Shown piece after piece: positions 43,044 through 51,848 of a stretch of DNA of 64,000 bases. The DNA comes from Paenibacillus sp. FSL R5-0623 (lineage in GTDB: Bacteria > Bacillota > Bacilli > Paenibacillales > Paenibacillaceae). The position numbers and the translations under genes were made by a program. The number at the start of each line of letters is the position of its first letter. The stretch's first letter is position 1. The DNA lies in the NCBI RefSeq assembly GCF_037974265.1, contig NZ_CP150233.1, forward strand, positions 4,154,001-4,218,000. Reading direction: 5' to 3'. The notes beneath the pieces are model-generated. The model was not told the DNA's origin. It was given only the letters and a program-made list of their open reading frames with translations, and searched no databases.

Positions 43044-44091
43044 ACATGTTCTTTTTCATTTCCCAGACTTCTTCCCAATGGGTACCAAATGGGATATTCA
43101 TTAAATCTACATACTCCAGCCAGTGCATTCTTGTGACAACATCCGGAGTTCCCTCAATCAGTGCATTTGTCACCAGTAAAGCACGCAGATTCTTCAGTTT
43201 TTCCAACTCCGGAGGGAGTTCACGTATACCAGAATATACTATCTCCAGATACTTCAGCTCACTTAATTCACCAATCTCAGGCGGGATACAATTTAATCCC
43301 AACTCAGTTTGAGGCTTGGGCCTCCAACCAGGTGCAGATTCAAAAGGACTGCCACAATAAATTCTTAACTCTTGAAGTTGCTTCAGTTTCCCGATCTCTG
43401 CCGGAATACGTTCCAGATCCAGCGTTGTAATGACCAATCTTTCCAATGAAGTAAGTTCAAACAGACCTGCAGGGAGGGAGTACAGATTCTGCTCAAAAAT
43501 GGTCAACTCCTTCAGGTGCTTCAACTCCCGAATTCGTTCGGGAAGCTCACTTAAACCATGTAAGCTGATATCCAGCTTATCGGTCTGATGCCTGATCGCA
43601 TCGTCCAGAAGATGGTCAATTTCCTTATGACGATCCAAATCAAAGAACACCCCCGGAATCCGCTCCATAAGTTCACTCGCTTCTTTGTATGTAATCCTCA
43701 TGCCGTACATATGCTCATGGGCAACAGAGAAAAAATAATCATTTCCGTCTTCTGTCATAAAGCAAAGATCGTCCGGCAATGACGGGTAACACCAATCATG
43801 AAAACGGTTGGCTTCTTCTTTGAGCACTTGACCCGATTCCGGAGTACAGCGATATGTATAATAGATGCCTTCGGAATAATAGGCTCCGCTTTTCAGCATC
43901 ATCTCTTCCATCGTAGTACGTTCCACAAGATAGGGCTCCAATCTCTCTAACACACGAACTACTTCCGGTATCTCGTTCTCTTCGTACCTTTTTCTGTCTA
44001 CCAGCATGAAACGATCTGCCTTCTCTATCAATTCGTCAATCAACAGTTCATAGGCAGTTCCTCTTGGATCAGTGTGAAAAGCTACGGCCAC
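43042..44091 (-). CDS. Leucine-rich repeat protein
   Basis: 349 aa. The first ~170 residues are an acidic, probably helical domain, followed by about seven leucine-rich repeats of the LxxLxxLxLxxxxLxxLPxxI type (LPERIRELKHLKELTI, IPAEIGKLKQLQELRI, LPPELEKLKNLRALLV). No signal peptide, so it is cytoplasmic. GTG start with AAGGGGG 9 bases upstream. First of a run of same-strand protein-contact genes; LRR proteins of this sort occur in immunity gene arrays. Confidence 0.85.
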   Translation of the reverse strand: MAVAFHTDPRGTAYELLIDELIEKADRFMLVDRKRYEENEIPEVVRVLERLEPYLVERTTMEEMMLKSGAYYSEGIYYTYRCTPESGQVLKEEANRFHDWCYPSLPDDLCFMTEDGNDYFFSVAHEHMYGMRITYKEASELMERIPGVFFDLDRHKEIDHLLDDAIRHQTDKLDISLHGLSELPERIRELKHLKELTIFEQNLYSLPAGLFELTSLERLVITTLDLERIPAEIGKLKQLQELRIYCGSPFESAPGWRPKPQTELGLNCIPPEIGELSELKYLEIVYSGIRELPPELEKLKNLRALLVTNALIEGTPDVVTRMHWLEYVDLMNIPFGTHWEEVWEMKKNM

Positions 44092-44200
44092 CTTATATTT
44101 CCCCCTTCATATTTATATTCATAATTTCAATCTGCTGTATCATCTGAAACCACTGTGGCATAGGCTGATATCATCAATCCAGTCATTGGAGGCTTGTTAC

Positions 44201-44542
44201 ATGGCATACGGCCCTGGTTCATTATCATCCCCGCAACCTGCGGGTTATCCTTACCCTTATTATCCGCCACCCCCACCGTATCCTTACCCTTATCCCTATC
44301 CATACCCGCCCATCGTTCCTGTTCCACTACCATATCCGATCGGCGGCCCTTGGTGGCATGGTGGATATCCAGGTGGTGGTTACCCCGGTGGTGGCTATCC
44401 CGGTGGACACCCTGGTCATTTCCCAGGAAGTGGTTATCCAGGCGGACCTCACGGCGGTGGACCTGGCGGCCCGGGTGGTCTTGGTGGACACGGAGGACCT
44501 CCAGGCGGAGGATTTCACGGACATCGTTTCTTTCAGTGGTAA
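44201..44542 (+). CDS. Small Pro/Tyr- and Gly-rich low-complexity protein
   Basis: 113 aa. The first half is built from PYPYP and PPP units, the second from GYPGG units with several His. This biased make-up suggests a spore-coat or surface protein that can self-associate. The start ATG 44201 follows GGAGG; a stronger T-tailed terminator follows the gene. It runs against its neighbours, which are all on the minus strand. No family recognised. Confidence 0.8.
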   Translation: MAYGPGSLSSPQPAGYPYPYYPPPPPYPYPYPYPYPPIVPVPLPYPIGGPWWHGGYPGGGYPGGGYPGGHPGHFPGSGYPGGPHGGGPGGPGGLGGHGGPPGGGFHGHRFFQW

Positions 44543-44574
44543 TCATTAGACTTATTCAAAGTATTTGTTCAGAT

Positions 44575-44604
44575 AAAGGAGCTGCTTCGGCAGCTTCTTT
44601 ATTA
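44575..44604 (+). terminator. Terminator of the low-complexity gene
   Basis: GGAGCTGC-TTCG-GCAGCTTC forms a tight hairpin with a UUCG loop, followed by TTTATTATT. It may also act on the minus strand. Confidence 0.88.
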
Positions 44605-44634
44605 TTGAAGGAATTTTCTAATCGTGCAGGACTT

Positions 44635-45249
44635 TTAATACGTGATCTCATCCATCATCTTCAGATTACGGTTCGACATGCTGAGGAGATCCGTGAAGGT
44701 AGGTGTAAGGTAATAGACAAAGTCCGGATCGTGAACGTACATAATAATCTGTCCATACGTCCCTTCCTCCGTTGGATCGAAATCGAGCATCAGATACAGT
44801 GAACCTCCGGCGATCGTTGCAAAAGGAATCCATTGTTTATGGAACAGGTATGGCTTGATCTCCGGGTCCAACTGGCTGATCTCGTCCTCAGAATAGTACT
44901 CTTCGAGCTTCTCATCCACTTCACAGAAGTATTGTTTGGTCTCTCGAATCTCTTCCAATGACATCAGATAAAAGGGTGTACAACGCCCACCCTCGGCATC
45001 ACCTGGGTACAGCATATGCAGCCCGTAACCACTGCCATCTTTCCTTTGGTAAAAGGTGCGAAAATCGCCAGGTAGCCTGACGCCATACTCCTTTTCGAAT
45101 AGATCCAGACTTTCCTCGGATGCACCTTCCCGATGTTGATATTCTTCAAACAATTGCCGAATCTCTTGATCCTGTATTCTCTCATCTAACAAGTGATTCA
45201 GCTCATCCATTAACACGTTTAATGATACATTCGGCTCCAATCTCACCAC
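44635..45249 (-). CDS. SMI1/KNR4 (SUKH-1) family protein
   Basis: 204 aa. The motif FEKEYGVRLPGDFRTFYQRKDGSGYG and the later WIPFATIAGGSLYLMLDFDP are typical of the SUKH-1 superfamily, many of which neutralise secreted nuclease toxins. GTG or TTG starts between 45249 and 45240 are all possible near one GGGGAGG site. It lies 12 bases after the next gene and is probably in one unit with it. No toxin gene is near. Confidence 0.87.
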   Translation of the reverse strand: MVRLEPNVSLNVLMDELNHLLDERIQDQEIRQLFEEYQHREGASEESLDLFEKEYGVRLPGDFRTFYQRKDGSGYGLHMLYPGDAEGGRCTPFYLMSLEEIRETKQYFCEVDEKLEEYYSEDEISQLDPEIKPYLFHKQWIPFATIAGGSLYLMLDFDPTEEGTYGQIIMYVHDPDFVYYLTPTFTDLLSMSNRNLKMMDEITY

Positions 45250-45261
45250 ACCTCCCCTATC

Positions 45262-45684
45262 TCAGTTCTTCTCTTCTTGTAGATACTGATGATATCCCCA
45301 AAACGCTTCTTCCTCTCCGCCGCCTTCAATCAGAATCATGACTGCGTAAGATAACAAATTAAGCCATTGTTCCATCAATGCCACCTGTTCGTCCGAAATG
45401 AGGTTGTTGCTGCGAAGCATACCCTCAGGTTCAACGGCCCAGGCACGGGCCATGTGAGTAATTCCCCATAGACATGCCATGACTTCCCCATCCAGTGTAG
45501 ACCGCGCAAGTTCTGGTGCCAGAACCAGTAATATCTCCATCAACTCATGAAAATTCCCCTCAATCAAATGTCCACGGAAAGGCCGCAGACTGCCAATAAA
45601 ACCGTTCTCCATCTTGGGATGACTCAGATCATCATAGGAAAAGGAGTGACATTTTAATAACGTTACAGCCTCTTCACGTTCCAT
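45262..45684 (-). CDS. Small protein of unknown function in the immunity-like array
   Basis: 140 aa, acidic and helical, with GFIGSLRPFRGHL, FHELMEILLVLAPEL and a WGITHMARAWAVEPEGML stretch. I do not know its family name. It has a good start (AGGGG before ATG) and lies between a SMI1/KNR4 gene and a beta-propeller gene. Confidence 0.75.
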   Translation of the reverse strand: MEREEAVTLLKCHSFSYDDLSHPKMENGFIGSLRPFRGHLIEGNFHELMEILLVLAPELARSTLDGEVMACLWGITHMARAWAVEPEGMLRSNNLISDEQVALMEQWLNLLSYAVMILIEGGGEEEAFWGYHQYLQEEKN

Positions 45685-45718
45685 TCGTTCACCCCTTTAC
45701 AGGTTGTCATGCTGCCTC

Positions 45719-47020
45719 TCACCAGCGCAGAGGTTCTTCTCCACGCCACAACACATTCCGCTCCAATTCACAAAGAGCGCCTGTACCGATCCCGTACTCG
45801 TCCATTTCTTTGGAATAAAGATCAAGCACATGCAGCATGCCACCATATGTGCCAACTGCCAGCTTGGACTGCCCTGGCGATACGGCGAGAGAATAGATGG
45901 TACTTCCCACAAAATGACGCCATACTTCCTTACCCTCGCCATTTACACAATATAGATAACCATATGCATCCCCAAGCACCATGCCTGCCTCTATTTCCAC
46001 CGCTGCATACACTCGTGCATTCTCATCCATCACTGGCCAATCTTCCTTCGTTTCATTGCCTGCAATTGATTCCAGCCGGACCTGTATCGTGACCCCATTA
46101 TAGAAATGACATGCGTTAAACCAGACGGTCTGGTTATCACTGGTGAATGCTGCATAATGAGGGTAGCTCGATTCTGGATAGAGAGAGTATGTCTTGTTCA
46201 GCTGGCGGTCCATCACCATATGATTGCTCCCTTGGCTGCCATAGGCAATCCACCGACCATCCCGAGATACCGCTGCATGTCCCATGTCTAACTGTGTATC
46301 CTCTAGCTCATATTCTTCGATCTCTGCCAGATCTGGATGAAGCAAGGTCACTTGATCTTGCGCTACCAGATATATCCCGTATCGTGAATGTATGAGTAGT
46401 GCTCTGCCTTCATCCATAGGTATAAGTCCTTCAAGTGTCCGTTCGGGATGCTCACAGTCCGCAAGTGATTCAATCCGAGGTAATGCCGACTGTATCCGGG
46501 CTTGAATATCTTCCCATCGATATGTCGCTATCTCCTGTCCTTCCAACTTGCGATCTGGCTGACGAATGATACGAATCCCATCCGGTCCTGCAAGCGCAAA
46601 GTCCAATCCGTCTGATGAGCAACCTGCAAAAGTATATGGAGTGATCAACTGCCATCCGTGCTGATCCATCGTATATATCTGACTATTCTCCGTGAAAACT
46701 CCCGTATTACATACAATCGTTTCCTCGTTCAGATAACCTACAACTTTGACCGCTTGCATGGAAGCCTGAAACGCCTCGTTCAAAGGCCACGTCGCTGCTG
46801 GCAGCTCACGTCGGAGCATCTCCAAGTCACCGTGGAGATTGGCCTGTCTCACCATCTGGAATACTTCAGTACTCATTCCGCTTCTGGAGTCTCCCTCCAG
46901 CTCGGATTCATCCGGTTGCTCTCCACGCATACTTCTCCGGACAAATGCATTGACATCCCTTGCATAACGCTTACCTTCATTGCGCCATTGTTCCGCGATG
47001 TCTTTCTTTAACCAACTCAT
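45719..47020 (-). CDS. Beta-propeller-like protein
   Basis: 433 aa. A helical N-terminal part (residues 1-80) is followed by a run of WD40/PQQ-like blades (DGRWIAYGSQGS, DNQTVWFN, GDAYGYLYCVNGEGKEVWRHFVG, SKLAVGTYGGMLHVLDLYS). No signal peptide. Likely a cytoplasmic protein-contact module. GGAGGGG lies before the ATG. It is 34 bases from the next gene and 21 bases from the SMI1 gene behind it. Confidence 0.78.
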   Translation of the reverse strand: MSWLKKDIAEQWRNEGKRYARDVNAFVRRSMRGEQPDESELEGDSRSGMSTEVFQMVRQANLHGDLEMLRRELPAATWPLNEAFQASMQAVKVVGYLNEETIVCNTGVFTENSQIYTMDQHGWQLITPYTFAGCSSDGLDFALAGPDGIRIIRQPDRKLEGQEIATYRWEDIQARIQSALPRIESLADCEHPERTLEGLIPMDEGRALLIHSRYGIYLVAQDQVTLLHPDLAEIEEYELEDTQLDMGHAAVSRDGRWIAYGSQGSNHMVMDRQLNKTYSLYPESSYPHYAAFTSDNQTVWFNACHFYNGVTIQVRLESIAGNETKEDWPVMDENARVYAAVEIEAGMVLGDAYGYLYCVNGEGKEVWRHFVGSTIYSLAVSPGQSKLAVGTYGGMLHVLDLYSKEMDEYGIGTGALCELERNVLWRGEEPLRW

Positions 47021-47041
47021 CTGTTCCCCTCCACTATGCCT

Positions 47042-47776
47042 CTATTTATATGCCATGCAATGATGTGCTTGCAAGAACAAACTGATTTCGTTATCCATCG
47101 CCTCCTCCGCACCATTCTTTTCTTCATAGAACAGGGCAACTTCTCGCCCAGTGGCGTAGTTAAATCGTAGATATCCTCCCATCGATACCATAAACAGCTT
47201 GCACATGTACTCATTCTCCAACACAGTATCCCACTTAAATTCTGTTTTGCATGTATCGGCGAGTTCCTTCATGGAGCTTCCCTGTTCCGTCCCTGAAAAA
47301 TGGTAAAACGTATGTTTCCGAAGCTCATTCCACGGTTCAAAGTATAATGGCGTTATCGGTTTATCCTGATGGTAATACCCACAATAGATCCGGTCCAGCG
47401 TTTCACCAAATTCAGTCTCCGAGCATGTCCATAAGGTGATATTCTCATCATGACGCGGTAGCCACAACAGCCCCTCAACTTCCGGATGAACAGCAAGGAA
47501 ATCTCCATCTACAGAACTGCCGATGGAGATGCACTGCTCAAGTTGATGCTGACTTATAGGCGAATCATCCGTATGTATCCAAAAATCATATTCCACAAAA
47601 GGCTTCAACACTTCTGGGTCTGGCCTCTGCACATTCATCCATCCCGTATAAGTACCTTCCCCATATTGTTCAATCCAGGTGCGGTATGATAAAGGTAGCG
47701 AGATGCCGTGCTGTTGTTCAAAGTGATCCAGTTCCTCTGTTGGAACCGGCTTAAGTACACGGGTTACAATATACAT
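47042..47776 (-). CDS. SMI1/KNR4 (SUKH-1) family protein, second copy
   Basis: 244 aa. The signature ELDHFEQQHGISLPLSYRTWIEQYGEGTY and WLPRHDENITLW place it in SUKH-1, with a C-terminal part of its own. It is not a close duplicate of the one at 44635. Same strand and close spacing with its neighbours suggest one array. Confidence 0.85.
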   Translation of the reverse strand: MYIVTRVLKPVPTEELDHFEQQHGISLPLSYRTWIEQYGEGTYTGWMNVQRPDPEVLKPFVEYDFWIHTDDSPISQHQLEQCISIGSSVDGDFLAVHPEVEGLLWLPRHDENITLWTCSETEFGETLDRIYCGYYHQDKPITPLYFEPWNELRKHTFYHFSGTEQGSSMKELADTCKTEFKWDTVLENEYMCKLFMVSMGGYLRFNYATGREVALFYEEKNGAEEAMDNEISLFLQAHHCMAYK

Positions 47777-47821
47777 TTTTCGACATCTCCCATCTCAGTT
47801 TGGTTCATTCGTTTTCAGGAT

Positions 47822-48382
47822 CTAAGCCAGTTCTTCCTGTACAATTTCAGTCCATACCCCTTTACGATTCAGAATGCGAATGGCAAAGGCATCATATCCA
47901 TCACGCTTGACCTGATCAAAATGCATGCGCTCTCCCGTAATCAGTTCATATGCACCATTTTCATCTACATCTTCGCCAAACTCTTCATCCCAAGGCACAT
48001 TGTAGTAGGCCGTCAACTCTACCTCAAAGATGTCCTCTCCTTCAACATCCAGGTAAGGACGAAGGGGTCTGTCATGTAGTGCTTTTTCCGAATAGGTCTC
48101 ACATAACATGGCATCATATCCGTGCTTGGCGGTATCAATGAGCAGATAACGTTCACCCGTGACCGTATGCTCCGCATATACAAGAAGCGGTGTCGAATCA
48201 TGCCAGGTAATCAGATCATCTTCGGTTAAGTCACCATAATAAAAAATATGGAATTTATCATGACCATCACTCATTTGAAGTTTGCCTGTCCACTCCACTT
48301 CATCGGACTTTATGTTTACTTTCTTCCTAATTAATCCTTCCAGATAAGCAGGTCCGTGTTGTACACCATACTCATTCATCAT
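47822..48382 (-). CDS. Protein of unknown function, overlapping the membrane protein gene
   Basis: 186 aa, acidic, beta-rich looking, with YGDLTEDDLITWHD and a late ELITGERMHFDQVKRDGYDAF. The start ATGATG at 48382 overlaps the stop of the gene upstream (ATGA), so the two are co-translated. No family recognised; the context suggests an immunity-type protein. Confidence 0.72.
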   Translation of the reverse strand: MMNEYGVQHGPAYLEGLIRKKVNIKSDEVEWTGKLQMSDGHDKFHIFYYGDLTEDDLITWHDSTPLLVYAEHTVTGERYLLIDTAKHGYDAMLCETYSEKALHDRPLRPYLDVEGEDIFEVELTAYYNVPWDEEFGEDVDENGAYELITGERMHFDQVKRDGYDAFAIRILNRKGVWTEIVQEELA

Positions 48383-49032
48383 CTCGCCTCCGATTTGTTC
48401 ATTCGAATGGTAACCACTTTGTGTTCCTCATCCACCGTCAGTTTCACATCAATGTTTAACTTGTCGCGAAATAACGCCGTAATATTGATATAGGGATCGC
48501 GCACGGCTTCACCGCCACCACCATTCGTAGAACGGCTCATTCCCTGATGAATAATGGATTCTACCAGCTGTTTATCTCCCTTGCCGATGTTATTGTAGGT
48601 GTAGATCACCTGCCCATCCTGATCATACAGATTCAAAACCGTTGTGAAGTCATTGGCGTTCTCATACTGTCTCTCGGTCTGTACATAGTTGTGATCAGTG
48701 CGTTGATAGTTTATAGTACCAGCCAGATACGGATTGTCCCCACCGGGCTTCACTTCATACTCCCGATAGGCCAGATTAAACAGGTATTGGATATGATTCA
48801 TATCAATTCGGTAATAAAACTGACGGTTATCTCCCCCTTTGTCCATCGCTGCAAAACTGTTAATCAGCGGCCAGGCTTCATAGGACTTCCCATTAACCTC
48901 AACGGCGAGAGCATAGTCAGATAATACTGTCTCTTTTTGAAATACACCAAATGTCTGTAAAATAAAATAAGCCGGAATCATCAATACACCCAGAATGATT
49001 GCAAAAATAGTCAATTTTACGCGTAGTTTCAT
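48379..49032 (-). CDS. Membrane-anchored protein of unknown function
   Basis: 217 aa. One N-terminal membrane segment (LTIFAIILGVLMIPAYFIL) and an extracellular domain with polar, beta-type sequence. GGAGAG precedes the ATG. Its stop overlaps the next start by 4 bases. No family recognised. Confidence 0.72.
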   Translation of the reverse strand: MKLRVKLTIFAIILGVLMIPAYFILQTFGVFQKETVLSDYALAVEVNGKSYEAWPLINSFAAMDKGGDNRQFYYRIDMNHIQYLFNLAYREYEVKPGGDNPYLAGTINYQRTDHNYVQTERQYENANDFTTVLNLYDQDGQVIYTYNNIGKGDKQLVESIIHQGMSRSTNGGGGEAVRDPYINITALFRDKLNIDVKLTVDEEHKVVTIRMNKSEAR

Positions 49033-49077
49033 ATCTTCTCTCCTTGCGGCCTTAACGCTTCATCTTCAATTTCATTC

Positions 49078-49686
49078 TCATCCAGTCTTGTGCTGAAGCT
49101 TTGACAGTGTACGCACAACCACATCCCTGTTCTTCGCATCTTTGATATAAGCCGGAATACTATGTGAAGCCGTTCTTATAGGCATACTTCCGTATTTCAC
49201 ACGCAGATCTGCGGAGACATAAGCGATGAGATAATTCAGATGTTCCCGATTCACAGCCCATATTATTTTTCCTCTGAAATCATCCAGGAAGTATAATTCC
49301 AACCCGAATACAGGGTCTTTCCCTGCACGAACCTCCGAAAAAAACCTTTGGTATGTCAGCTTGGCATGTAATTCTACCTGATTAACAGAACCACAATGCG
49401 GACATTCCAGATGCGTCGATCGGTGAGACGTCTTCTTCTCGTCCGTGACTTCCACGTTAAACCAACGTTCACATACAGCACAATTACCCTTGGCGTTATA
49501 TTGATACACTGATTCTTCTAAAGCTTGAACGTAACATTCGAAACACTTCCATCCCAGTTGATCATTCTGTTGTTCAATCGAAGCGTGCCCACCGCATTTG
49601 GGACATTTCACATCAATCCGCTCGCCCCGTTGAAGAACCGAATAGAAACTGTACTTATACGCACCTTCATCTTCGAAACGTTTCAT
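49078..49686 (-). CDS. Zinc-finger protein of unknown function
   Basis: 202 aa. Two or three CxxC pairs (CPKCGG...CFEC, CAVC, CPHCG) form zinc knuckles in the first half; the second half (YFLDDFRGKIIWAVNREHLNYLI) is a domain I have seen in toxin-immunity and phage settings but cannot name. Start ATG 49686 with GGTGGG upstream. First gene of the array as transcribed. Confidence 0.75.
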   Translation of the reverse strand: MKRFEDEGAYKYSFYSVLQRGERIDVKCPKCGGHASIEQQNDQLGWKCFECYVQALEESVYQYNAKGNCAVCERWFNVEVTDEKKTSHRSTHLECPHCGSVNQVELHAKLTYQRFFSEVRAGKDPVFGLELYFLDDFRGKIIWAVNREHLNYLIAYVSADLRVKYGSMPIRTASHSIPAYIKDAKNRDVVVRTLSKLQHKTG

Positions 49687-49843
49687 CCTGTATCCCACCC
49701 TTCTCCTGAAACTATGACACACACCACGTCAGAATACTCAAAATTTACCAATCCATCTCTCTAAAATTATATGAAACTCCGTTCCTCAGCACAAGAATTG
49801 AAGCCAGATTATTGAAAACGGCTCTAATAAGACATACCCAAGT

Positions 49844-49890
49844 GTGTGCCTCATCACACTCGTCCCCACCTCAATAACGTAATCTATAAC
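49844..49890 (+). promoter_or_regulatory. Fnr box and promoter of nirK
   Basis: TGTGT-GCCTCA-TCACA (49844-49859, one mismatch to TGTGA-N6-TCACA) lies about 45 bases before the expected start, with TATAAC (49885-49890) as -10. This is the layout of an Fnr-activated promoter. Confidence 0.6.
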
Positions 49891-49930
49891 TAAATAACTA
49901 CTGAAATGAAAGAAAACCTGCTTTTTAGAT

Positions 49931-49946
49931 TGTGAAAAACATCACT
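49931..49946 (+). promoter_or_regulatory. Second Fnr box, next to the nirK start codon
   Basis: TGTGA-AAAACA-TCACT is a near-perfect site 20 bases before ATG 49967. It lies downstream of the predicted start of transcription, so it could act as a block rather than an activator, or a second promoter exists. Confidence 0.6.
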
Positions 49947-49966
49947 TGAGTAAAGGTTGTGCAACT

Positions 49967-50959
49967 ATGTTTTCCATACTGAATGTATATAAATGGTCAC
50001 TCGTATTCGCTATATTCACAGCAACTCTCTCTCACTGTAGTTCAACCGATACGGTTAAACCCGTTCACCATGATGAAGTCTCATCCTCCTCTGCGATCAG
50101 TCAACCCCCGGTGGAACCGATCATTCGCAGAGAAGATTCTACGGTATATATTGAAATGACGGCCCAAGTTACAGATGTCGAAATCTCCGAAGGTGTGATC
50201 TATAACGCTTGGACGTTTAATGGTACCGTTCCCGGACCCGTCCTACGAGTGACCGAGGGAGATACTTTGGTGTTCACGTTAAAAAATAAAGATTCCAGCT
50301 TACCTCACTCTATGGATTTTCACGCTGTACATGCTGCTCCAAGTAGCAAATTTATTGATGTTATGCCAGGCGAGGAAGGTACATTCACTTATCCAACCTC
50401 CTCACCTGGTGTATTCATGTATCACTGTGGAACCAAACCGGTCCTTGCCCATATCGCAAACGGGATGTACGGCATGATTATTGTTGAACCCAAGGCAGGA
50501 TACCCTTCCGATCACTTGATTGATCGTGAGTATACCCTTGTTCAGAGTGAATGGTACAAAGAACATGATTACGAGGCCTTTTTGAACGGGGAACCGGAAT
50601 ATGTCGTATTTAATGGCAATGATTATGGATTAGTAAAACATCCTCTGTTAGCCAAAGTAGGAGATACGGTGCGGATCTATATCAGTAATGCCGGACCCAA
50701 TGAAGTCTCATCCTTCCACGTTGTAGGTACCATTATGGACCGTGTGTATACCGACGGGAATCCACGAAATATTCAGTATGGAATACAGACGGTTATGCTT
50801 CCCGCAAGTGGTGGAGCTGTCGTAGAGTTCACCGTGACCGAAGAAGGTGATTATGCGATTGTAACCCATCAGTTCAACCATGTAGCCAAAGGAGCTGCCG
50901 CTGTTCTGCGTGTGACCAAGGATGGTACGGATCATGGTGGACCCACGATGTCTCACTGA
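49967..50959 (+). CDS. nirK: Copper-containing nitrite reductase
   Basis: Reduces nitrite to NO outside the membrane. The 330-aa protein has a signal/lipoprotein-like N terminus (LSHC at 21-24, His before Cys is unusual for a lipobox). Two cupredoxin domains carry all key residues: type 1 copper H114, C154, H162, M167; type 2 copper H119, H153, H301; catalytic D117 and H251. Motifs are PHSMDFHA, MYHCGT and HIANGMYG. ATG 49967 is chosen 10 bases after AAAGG. A Crp/Fnr gene follows 56 bases on. Confidence 0.92.
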   Translation: MFSILNVYKWSLVFAIFTATLSHCSSTDTVKPVHHDEVSSSSAISQPPVEPIIRREDSTVYIEMTAQVTDVEISEGVIYNAWTFNGTVPGPVLRVTEGDTLVFTLKNKDSSLPHSMDFHAVHAAPSSKFIDVMPGEEGTFTYPTSSPGVFMYHCGTKPVLAHIANGMYGMIIVEPKAGYPSDHLIDREYTLVQSEWYKEHDYEAFLNGEPEYVVFNGNDYGLVKHPLLAKVGDTVRIYISNAGPNEVSSFHVVGTIMDRVYTDGNPRNIQYGIQTVMLPASGGAVVEFTVTEEGDYAIVTHQFNHVAKGAAAVLRVTKDGTDHGGPTMSH

Positions 50960-51015
50960 GACATGACAATAGATAATGGCTATACCTATCCTGAACCATT
51001 CGAGGTGATTAAACG

Positions 51016-51702
51016 ATGATCTGTACACACGAAGCCAAGGATGCCTGTTTCTCCAAAGTATCTCTGTTCCAGCATCTTGATCCATCCGAAGCAGCATTGC
51101 TGATCTCCCTTCTGCATACCCGCAAATATAACAAAGGCGAAGTTGTCGTTCAGGAGGGCGAACGCTCAGATACGCTTTACGTGATCCACCAGGGATGTGT
51201 GAAGTTATCCAAATACAATGAAAATGGCAAGGAACATATTATTCGATTTCTGTTTCCCGGTGATTTCTTCGGACAAGATTCCCTGTTACACCAAAAACCA
51301 CATGCGGCAAACGCCGATATTCTGGAGCCTTCGGCCATCTGCTCCATCAACAAACATGACTTTGACCAGTTACTTGAACATGATCCAAAGCTTGCTTACC
51401 ATTTCCTGCTTGCCATTTCCAATCTTCTGCGTGAAACAGATGAATGGAACAGTTCGCTCAGTGCGATGACAACGGAACAGAAGATTGCCAAGCTGCTTTT
51501 GTATTTCCATACCCGAAATCATGCAAGGCATGAGATCCGCTTGCCTGTTTACAAAAAAGATATGGCTCTGTTACTCGGGATCACACCCGAAACACTTAGT
51601 CGTAAACTCGCTATAATGCAGACCCAGGGACTGCTTCAGGTTACAGGAAACTGCATCCTTATTCTTCAACTGGAGCAGCTTAGGGAAAAGGTTACTCACT
51701 GA
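51016..51702 (+). CDS. Crp/Fnr family regulator with N-terminal cysteines
   Basis: 228 aa: a cyclic-nucleotide-binding-like domain and a C-terminal helix-turn-helix (KKDMALLLGITPETLSRKL). Cys at 3, 11, 61 and 109 could bind an Fe-S cluster in the way of FNR, though the spacing is not that of E. coli FNR. The recognition helix ETLSR is the FNR type, which prefers TTGAT half-sites. It lies after nirK and before a YlbF-like gene. Likely oxygen or NO sensing, by context. Confidence 0.88.
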   Translation: MICTHEAKDACFSKVSLFQHLDPSEAALLISLLHTRKYNKGEVVVQEGERSDTLYVIHQGCVKLSKYNENGKEHIIRFLFPGDFFGQDSLLHQKPHAANADILEPSAICSINKHDFDQLLEHDPKLAYHFLLAISNLLRETDEWNSSLSAMTTEQKIAKLLLYFHTRNHARHEIRLPVYKKDMALLLGITPETLSRKLAIMQTQGLLQVTGNCILILQLEQLREKVTH

Positions 51703-51776
51703 ACTAAAGATTTGACAATAACACTGAGATGACAGAATAACAGCGTATTTGGACAAGTATTATATTTCACATCAGA

Positions 51777-51817
51777 TGTGAGTATCGTCACAGTGCGGGC
51801 TTACGTTAGCGTATACA
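51777..51817 (+). promoter_or_regulatory. Fnr-activated promoter of the YlbF-like gene
   Basis: TGTGA-GTATCG-TCACA (51777-51792) is a perfect Fnr box. TATACA (51812-51817) would be the -10, giving a start about 40 bases from the box centre, the classic class II layout. Confidence 0.7.
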
Positions 51818-51848
51818 GTTAAGAAAAGATCTACAGGAGGGTTTTGCG

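Noticed and set aside
44194..44802. 202-codon frame overlapping the low-complexity gene in another frame
   Set aside because: Ser/Trp/Arg-rich by-product of the repeats. The frame at 44201 has the ribosome binding site and a stop just before the terminator.
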